A DNA stretch of 28,624 bases, from positions 1 through 28,624 of the forward strand of contig CALADT010000320.1 of assembly GCA_937890655.1 (NCBI GenBank), read 5' to 3'. The notes under the pieces were generated by a model. That model worked only from the letters and a program-made list of their open reading frames with translations. It was not told where the DNA came from and did not search any database. Positions 24,013 to 28,624 of the stretch are shown here, in pieces (position 1 is the first letter of the stretch; every line of letters begins with the position of its first letter). The stretch is from an uncultured Mucispirillum sp. (GTDB lineage: Bacteria > Chrysiogenota > Deferribacteres > Deferribacterales > Mucispirillaceae). The translations under genes were made by a program, and so were the position numbers.

Positions 24013-25368
24013 TTATTTATTAAATGCTAAAAATCTTGAACTATTTCGTGATATTATTTTTAATGCTACTAAGTCGCCTTTTTTAACTTTTTCATATTTT
24101 TCATAAAAGTCGTTAGCATTTGTTACAGATTTTCTATTAATCCATACTATAATATCCCCCGGACGAAGTCCCATATTATAAGCGTTTGATTTTTGGTCAA
24201 TATTTGTAATAACTACACCACCTGAAATACCTAACTCTTGTGCGTCCTTTTGGTCAATATCTGTTACTGTAATATCTCCTGCTTTTCTTTCCTTGCCTTT
24301 ATTGTTATTATAGCTTGAAACCGACTGACCTTCCACAGGACGTTCACCTAATGTAACAGTTATATTAAGTTCTTTTCCATCACGGATAATTGTGAGTTTT
24401 ACCTTGTCATTAGGGCTTTTACCACCTATTATACCAACTAATGACCTTGAATTATGTGCTTTTTGCCCGTCTACTGCTATAATTATATCTCCTGCTTTTA
24501 AGCCTGCTTTATCTCCTGGTTCGCCACGGCTAACGTCTGCTATTAATACCCCTTGAGTATCTGTTAAGCCAAAAGATTTTGCAAGATTTTCATCAAGTGG
24601 TTGTAAAGAAACACCTATCCAGCCCCTTGTTACTTTACCTTCTTTTAGTTTTGGTAATATATTTTTTAGCATATTCACAGGCACTGCAAAACCTAAACCC
24701 TGTGCTGACTGTATAATAGCTGTATTAATACCTATTACTTCCCCATCCATATTTATTAATGGGCCACCTGAATTTCCTGGGTTAATAGATACATCTGTCT
24801 GTATAAAGTTATCATATGGGCCGTCCCCTAACACTCTACCTTTTGCTGATAATATACCTGCTGTAACAGTGCCACCAAGCCCTAACGGATTACCTATTGC
24901 TACAACCCAATCGCCTATTTCTGCAAGCTCCGAATCCCCTAATAAAATAGGTGTTATTCTTGCACCTTTTGTATCTATTTTTAATAATGCTAAATCTGTT
25001 AATGGGTCGCTGCCTACAACTTCTGCTTTAAACTCTCTTTCATCTTGAAGTTTTACTATAATCTCATCTGCACCGTCTATAACGTGGTTATTTGTAACAA
25101 TATAACCGTTTAAATCAATAATAAACCCTGAACCTAAAGCTGTTGATTTATATTTCTGGCCACCACCTCTGCCAGAAGGTGCTCCAAACATGCCACCAAA
25201 AAAATCATCAAAAAATGGGTCTATTTGCCTAGTAACTGTTTTTGTTGTGCTAATATTTACAACACTTGGTGCTGCTTTTTGCACAACAGGAGCAAAGCTT
25301 TGTGGAACAGCTTGTGCGTTTACACATAACAATGCCATAATTACTACTGATAGAAATATTTTTTTCAT
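24013..25368 (-). CDS. htrA: Periplasmic serine protease HtrA/DegP family
   Basis: Degrades or refolds misfolded envelope proteins; 451 residues. Signal peptide MKKIFLSVVIMALLCVNAQA, probably cut before VPQ. The trypsin-like triad is His95 (TNNHVIDGADE), Asp125 (DPLTDLALLKID) and Ser200 (NPGNSGGPLIN). Two PDZ domains follow, about 250-340 and 360-445 (GWIGVSLQPL; AYNMGLRPGDIIVWINRKSV). The length and two PDZ domains match DegP/DegQ rather than DegS. AGGAGG precedes the ATG by nine bases. It begins 21 bp after the RseB-like gene and is the last gene before a strong terminator, so it is expressed with the sigma factor that its substrates are expected to trigger. Confidence 0.94.
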   Translation of the reverse strand: MKKIFLSVVIMALLCVNAQAVPQSFAPVVQKAAPSVVNISTTKTVTRQIDPFFDDFFGGMFGAPSGRGGGQKYKSTALGSGFIIDLNGYIVTNNHVIDGADEIIVKLQDEREFKAEVVGSDPLTDLALLKIDTKGARITPILLGDSELAEIGDWVVAIGNPLGLGGTVTAGILSAKGRVLGDGPYDNFIQTDVSINPGNSGGPLINMDGEVIGINTAIIQSAQGLGFAVPVNMLKNILPKLKEGKVTRGWIGVSLQPLDENLAKSFGLTDTQGVLIADVSRGEPGDKAGLKAGDIIIAVDGQKAHNSRSLVGIIGGKSPNDKVKLTIIRDGKELNITVTLGERPVEGQSVSSYNNNKGKERKAGDITVTDIDQKDAQELGISGGVVITNIDQKSNAYNMGLRPGDIIVWINRKSVTNANDFYEKYEKVKKGDLVALKIISRNSSRFLAFNK

Positions 25369-25389
25369 TTATATATTTCCTCCTTAAAA

Positions 25390-26235
25390 TTATCTATTCT
25401 TTATTTTATCCCATGATATTATATTCCCAGAACCAGCAATTTCAAGAATATTTTTTATATCTTTATGAATTATATTCACAATTTCCTCCATTAACCCAAA
25501 AGATATTGTCCCATAAACTGTATATTCCATATTATCAATTACTCTACTAAATAAGTAATTACCGTAAACTATTCTACTAATAGGAGAACTTTTATCTTCT
25601 GCTGGTTTTACAAATATGGAAAACCTGTTTATGCCGTCTTCAAATGATAAATCAAATACATTTGGACTAACTACTGTTGTGTGGAAATGCCTAAACCCTT
25701 TATAAAACTCTTTAGTATCCCAAAATCTATATTTTGCAATAACGTTGCCACGTCTATCGCTATGTATTTGCTTATCATAGCCTTTTTTTACAGTTTCTTC
25801 ATCGTATGAACCATGTAATGCACCGTCTATAAAATCAAAACCACTAAAAGCCATAAGCATAGAATCAGTATTATCATAGACCTCTAATTTAATAATATGG
25901 TCCTTATTATCAAGCCATAAAACAGACTTAAACCTGTCTTTAGTTTTTGGTGTAATAATATACTGCCTTACATTATACCCAAAATATAAAATATTTTCCT
26001 GCTTTTGAATATTGTAATATTGGGAAGGTATTCTGTCTATTGAAAAATAACCACGAAGTAAATGATGTATAATAGCTGCTTTCATGGTTTTATCATGAAA
26101 ACAGTTATCCTGTTTACTAACATATACTTCATAGTTATCATTATGCAAATATTTAAAGACTATGATTTTTTCTGTTGCATAGCCATATGTAGAGAAAAAT
26201 AATATTAAAATACTTGTAAAAATAAAACGTATCAT
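25390..26235 (-). CDS. rseB: RseB/MucB-like sigma-E regulatory protein
   Basis: Periplasmic protein that in known systems binds the anti-sigma factor and senses envelope damage; 281 residues with signal peptide MIRFIFTSILILFFSTYGYA. The family pattern is recognisable though divergent: VLWLDNKDHIIKLEVYDNTD matches the N-terminal LolA-like fold, and DGINRFSIFVKPAEDKSSPI followed by a region ending TISFGLMEEIVNII matches the C-terminal domain. MucB/RseB proteins are usually about 310-320 residues, so it is slightly short. Its ATG overlaps the anti-sigma stop by four bases (ATGA), a sign of coupled translation, and the placement sigma, anti-sigma, RseB, protease supports the call. Direct similarity alone would be modest. 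Confidence 0.75.
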   Translation of the reverse strand: MIRFIFTSILILFFSTYGYATEKIIVFKYLHNDNYEVYVSKQDNCFHDKTMKAAIIHHLLRGYFSIDRIPSQYYNIQKQENILYFGYNVRQYIITPKTKDRFKSVLWLDNKDHIIKLEVYDNTDSMLMAFSGFDFIDGALHGSYDEETVKKGYDKQIHSDRRGNVIAKYRFWDTKEFYKGFRHFHTTVVSPNVFDLSFEDGINRFSIFVKPAEDKSSPISRIVYGNYLFSRVIDNMEYTVYGTISFGLMEEIVNIIHKDIKNILEIAGSGNIISWDKIKNR

Positions 26236-26756
26236 TTTTCAAAGTTTACCGATATTACAGAAGCCTGATGGTTTGGCCCAACGTATGAATTTGTATAATG
26301 TTCCAAAACGTAATCCTCATATTTATCATAAGTTTTTATGGCTACTTCTTTTGAAACAGGCATCTGTTCCTCAAAATATTTTACAGTAACACCTGCTACT
26401 ATTAATAAAACTGACGCAGCAGCAGTTAAGTATAACACTTTTTTCACTATATTTTTTGGTGTTAAGTTTATAGCTTTTATGCTTTTTTTATTATTAGTTT
26501 TACTACTACCATATTTATTATTATAAGCAATATTTGCCATTATTTTTTTAGAAAAATCAATATTTTCTTTTGGCTCATATGCCTGCTTTATCATATTTTT
26601 AACTTTTATCATATTATTATAATTATTTTTACAAACTTCACATTCTTTTATATGCTCTTTTACAGCAGATAACTGTATTTGAGTAAGCTCATTATCTATA
26701 TAACCATATAATAACTTTTTTACATTTACACATTCAAGTTCTGACTTATTTTTCAT
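26232..26756 (-). CDS. Zinc-finger anti-sigma factor (RseA-like)
   Basis: Inner-membrane anti-sigma factor; 174 residues. The cytoplasmic N-terminus has a ZAS/zf-HC2 site: Cys9, His35, Cys39 and Cys42 (VKEHIKECEVCKNNY). One membrane segment lies at about 107-128 (VLYLTAAASVLLIVAGVTVK), and about 45 residues extend into the periplasm, where RseB and a site-1 protease would act. Classical RseA lacks the zinc motif, so this is a ZAS-type anti-sigma doing an RseA-like job, which is inference from context. It starts 2 bp after the sigma factor gene, with GGAGG inside that gene's end, and overlaps rseB by 4 bp. Confidence 0.85.
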   Translation of the reverse strand: MKNKSELECVNVKKLLYGYIDNELTQIQLSAVKEHIKECEVCKNNYNNMIKVKNMIKQAYEPKENIDFSKKIMANIAYNNKYGSSKTNNKKSIKAINLTPKNIVKKVLYLTAAASVLLIVAGVTVKYFEEQMPVSKEVAIKTYDKYEDYVLEHYTNSYVGPNHQASVISVNFEK

Positions 26757-26758
26757 AT

Positions 26759-27334
26759 TTAAGCCTCCAATACTACTTGATCAGTTAAGCCCTGTTTAAT
26801 AAGACGTTCTTTTATAATCTGCCTTGCATTAAAAAGACGGCTCCTAACTGTGCCTAATGGAATATTTAGCATTTCTGAAATTTCTTCATAACTTAAATCT
26901 TCCACTTCTCTTAATATTACCACTGTTTTAAGCCTTTCCGGTAAACTATCCACAAAAAACTTAATATACCTGCTTAATTCATCTTTTATTATAAAATCTT
27001 CAGGACAAGCACCGTCTGTTAAGTTATCAAAATAATCAATATCCTTATCATCACTTGCCACATCTACTATACGTTTATTCCGTTCATAATGGTTTAATGC
27101 CATATTAACAGTTATACGTTTAATCCATGATAAAAAATGGTCTTTATCCTGTAATGTATCTAACTTCTCATAAGCTTTTAAAAAAGCATCCTGACATATA
27201 TCTTCTGCATATTCATTGTTTTTTAATATATTTAACGCCGAATAATACACTTGATTTTGGTATTTTAGTATTAATACTTCAAAGGCACTACTGTCCCCTT
27301 TTAATACCTTTTCTATAATCTCTCTATCCTTCAT
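26759..27334 (-). CDS. rpoE: ECF RNA polymerase sigma factor (RpoE-like)
   Basis: Directs RNA polymerase to envelope-stress promoters; 191 residues. Region 2 spans about 10-85 (SAFEVLILKYQNQVYYSALN; AEDICQDAFLKAYEKL; FLSWIKRITVNMALNHY), and region 4 spans about 125-180 (LPERLKTVVILREVEDLSYE, then EISEMLNIPLGTVRSRLFNA). Region 3 is absent, as in ECF factors. GAGAGG precedes the ATG. The order with a ZAS anti-sigma factor, RseB-like protein and HtrA points to an RpoE role. A promoter with ECF features lies just upstream and suggests autoregulation. Confidence 0.92.
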   Translation of the reverse strand: MKDREIIEKVLKGDSSAFEVLILKYQNQVYYSALNILKNNEYAEDICQDAFLKAYEKLDTLQDKDHFLSWIKRITVNMALNHYERNKRIVDVASDDKDIDYFDNLTDGACPEDFIIKDELSRYIKFFVDSLPERLKTVVILREVEDLSYEEISEMLNIPLGTVRSRLFNARQIIKERLIKQGLTDQVVLEA

Positions 27335-27352
27335 TAAATTAACCTCTCATAT

Positions 27353-27380
27353 TACAGACAAGTGTAACATGTTTTTGTTC
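27353..27380 (-). promoter_or_regulatory. ECF/sigma-E-type promoter of the rpoE operon
   Basis: The minus strand has GAACAA (27375-27380), 16 bp, then TCTGTA (27353-27358). E. coli sigma-E uses GGAACTT, about 16 bp, TCTGA, so the GAAC and TCTG cores and spacing agree. It starts 19 bp upstream of the sigma ATG, inside the 54-bp gap after the EamA gene. Match by eye. Confidence 0.5.
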
Positions 27381-27388
27381 AAAATAGT

Positions 27389-28297
27389 TTATGATTTTTT
27401 ACCACGTAAAACAAAAAATACGGATAATATAATAAAAATACATGCAAATACTGTTATTTGTGTTATACTTTCCCCACCAAATAATGCACCTACTGTTACT
27501 GCCACAACAGGTTCTACATAAGCATATGATATGGCAATATGGGTAGGAGTGTTATATAAAAGCCATATATAACAAGTATAACCTACAACTGAACCAAATA
27601 TAACTAAATGGATAGCACTTAATAAGGCCTTTAAAGTGATAGTTTCTACACTAAAGTTATTAAACTCACCAATTATTATGGAAATAAACATCATTAATAT
27701 GCCACCTACTGTCATCTGAAACCCTAAACTTTTTATCATACTCATATTAGAATGACGTTTTTTCAAATAAAGAGAACCAGCTACCCAGCCTGCCATAGAT
27801 ATAAATGTGGTAACAACACCCACTACTGCATTACTGCCACCAGATATACCTGTGGATATAGCAAGCACACCTACGCCTATAAAACCACCTAATAAACCAA
27901 CAGATACAGTTAAAGACGGCCTTTTGTCATAACCTAAAGCCCAGCTAAATATTACCATCCATAAAGGGGTAGAACCTAATATTAAAGCTATTGTCCCTGA
28001 ATTAATATAAAGCCCTGATACATTTAAAAAAGCACCACCAAGCACTATCATCATACTTGAAGCAACAAAAATAGTAGTAAATTGTGATTTAGTAGGTAAT
28101 ACCCTGTCTTTTTTTATGAAAAATGAATAAAGCAAAAAGATTGTCCCAGCTGATGTATAACGAATACTTGAAAGCATAACAGGGGGAAAAGATTCCAACG
28201 CAAACTTAATACTTAAATAAACAACACCCCATGTAGAATAAAGTGCTATAATGCAAAAAAGAAGTAATGCTAACTTTTTATTTTTTATTAATGCCAT
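27389..28297 (-). CDS. EamA/DMT-superfamily transporter
   Basis: Inner-membrane exporter-type protein; 302 residues from ATG 28295-28297 (MALIKNKKLA). A TTG four codons upstream is an alternative. It has about ten hydrophobic segments in two EamA repeats, with the family's first-helix IALYSTWGVVYLSIKFAL and, near the end, YTCYIWLLYNTPTHIAISYA then YVEPVVAVTVGALFGGE. The N-terminus starts with a short basic stretch and no cleavable signal. Family members export amino acids, drugs or metabolites; the substrate cannot be told from sequence. GGTGG lies close to the start. It is 54 bp upstream of the sigma operon on the same strand, but that operon has its own likely promoter. Confidence 0.87.
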   Translation of the reverse strand: MALIKNKKLALLLFCIIALYSTWGVVYLSIKFALESFPPVMLSSIRYTSAGTIFLLYSFFIKKDRVLPTKSQFTTIFVASSMMIVLGGAFLNVSGLYINSGTIALILGSTPLWMVIFSWALGYDKRPSLTVSVGLLGGFIGVGVLAISTGISGGSNAVVGVVTTFISMAGWVAGSLYLKKRHSNMSMIKSLGFQMTVGGILMMFISIIIGEFNNFSVETITLKALLSAIHLVIFGSVVGYTCYIWLLYNTPTHIAISYAYVEPVVAVTVGALFGGESITQITVFACIFIILSVFFVLRGKKS

Positions 28298-28308
28298 ATT
28301 CCACCACA

Positions 28309-28321
28309 AAGTATCATACTT
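28309..28321. promoter_or_regulatory. Palindromic operator candidate upstream of EamA gene
   Basis: AAGTATCATACTT is a perfect palindrome with 6-bp arms around one base, 12 bp before the EamA ATG. The TATGAT inside it could also be a -10 element. A repressor site is possible; no regulator gene is nearby in the window. Confidence 0.3.
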
Positions 28322-28624
28322 AAGTAAAATTAATCCATATCTTAACTACTACTAATTTTAAAAAAAATCAATTAAAATTATTAGTAGTAAATAATATTTT
28401 TTAATCATTTATAATAACTTCATAGCCTATTTTTACATTTAGTTAAAAGTTTATAAAAAATTAAAAAAAGAGTTTTTAATAATACAATTATTTTTTATAA
28501 ACATAAAATGTTTAAAATAATATTTAAAAATCAATAATAGTTTTGTAATTTATAATGCTAATTCCATATTTATGGTAAATAATATTTATATATAACTTAA
28601 TAAATAGTAGTATAATTATATTCT
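28310..28624. other. AT-rich non-coding end of window with imperfect inverted repeat
   Basis: No credible open frame on either strand. TACTACTAA (28347-28355) and TTAGTAGTA (28381-28389) are perfect 9-bp arms, with inner TTTTA/TAAAA pairing (28356-28360 and 28373-28377). Neither strand has a terminator-like T run after the stem. The rest is A/T-rich with no recognised element. Confidence 0.5.

Overview
The window is AT-rich DNA from a motile, Gram-negative-type bacterium. It combines flagellar hook genes, a sigma-E/RseA/RseB/HtrA envelope-stress operon, Sec signal peptides, a lipoprotein and a hybrid histidine kinase. Very low GC, a probable sigma-54 flagellar promoter and an RseB-type regulator outside obvious gammaproteobacterial context point to a Deferribacterota-like or epsilonproteobacterium-like organism; a Mucispirillum-type gut bacterium is my best guess. 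That taxonomic call is inference only.

Layout, left to right. (1) 1-6742, minus strand: fliK-flgD-flgE, with an unusually long FlgE cut by the window edge and a sigma-54-like promoter at 6727-6742. (2) 6771-12791, minus strand: modA-modB-modC, a Cache-type hybrid histidine kinase, then a RibB protein whose GTP cyclohydrolase II half has lost its catalytic motif (RibBX-like). These are tightly spaced and could be one transcript. (3) 12804-13351: a regulatory patch holding the modABC promoter, the C-terminal relic of a second modA, a near-perfect ModE-type operator lying on a rightward promoter, a stem-loop leader and the metN promoter. (4) 13352-16937, plus strand: metN (without its NIL domain), metI (broken by an internal deletion and frameshift), metQ, and a Mbeg1-like (DUF2974) alpha/beta hydrolase. 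(5) 17062-23742, minus strand: a type III restriction-modification island in the order mod2-mod1-res. The two mod genes share about 1,481 identical base pairs inside clearly diverged flanks, and mod2 ends at a premature TAG with its old coding tail still readable. (6) 24013-27380, minus strand: an ECF sigma factor, zinc-finger anti-sigma factor, RseB-like protein and HtrA protease in one operon, with an ECF-type promoter in front and a strong terminator behind. (7) 27389-28297, minus strand: an EamA-family transporter, then about 315 bp of AT-rich non-coding DNA.

How the parts work: the first block builds the hook and controls its length; ModABC imports molybdate; MetNIQ should import methionine but looks disabled; the Mod/Res proteins methylate and cut DNA at a shared target; the sigma operon senses misfolded envelope protein and makes the HtrA protease. 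The most unusual points are the homogenised mod pair, the ModE-like box that faces away from the mod genes beside a dead modA, and the decayed methionine transporter. I found no tRNA, rRNA, CRISPR array, transposase or phage gene.
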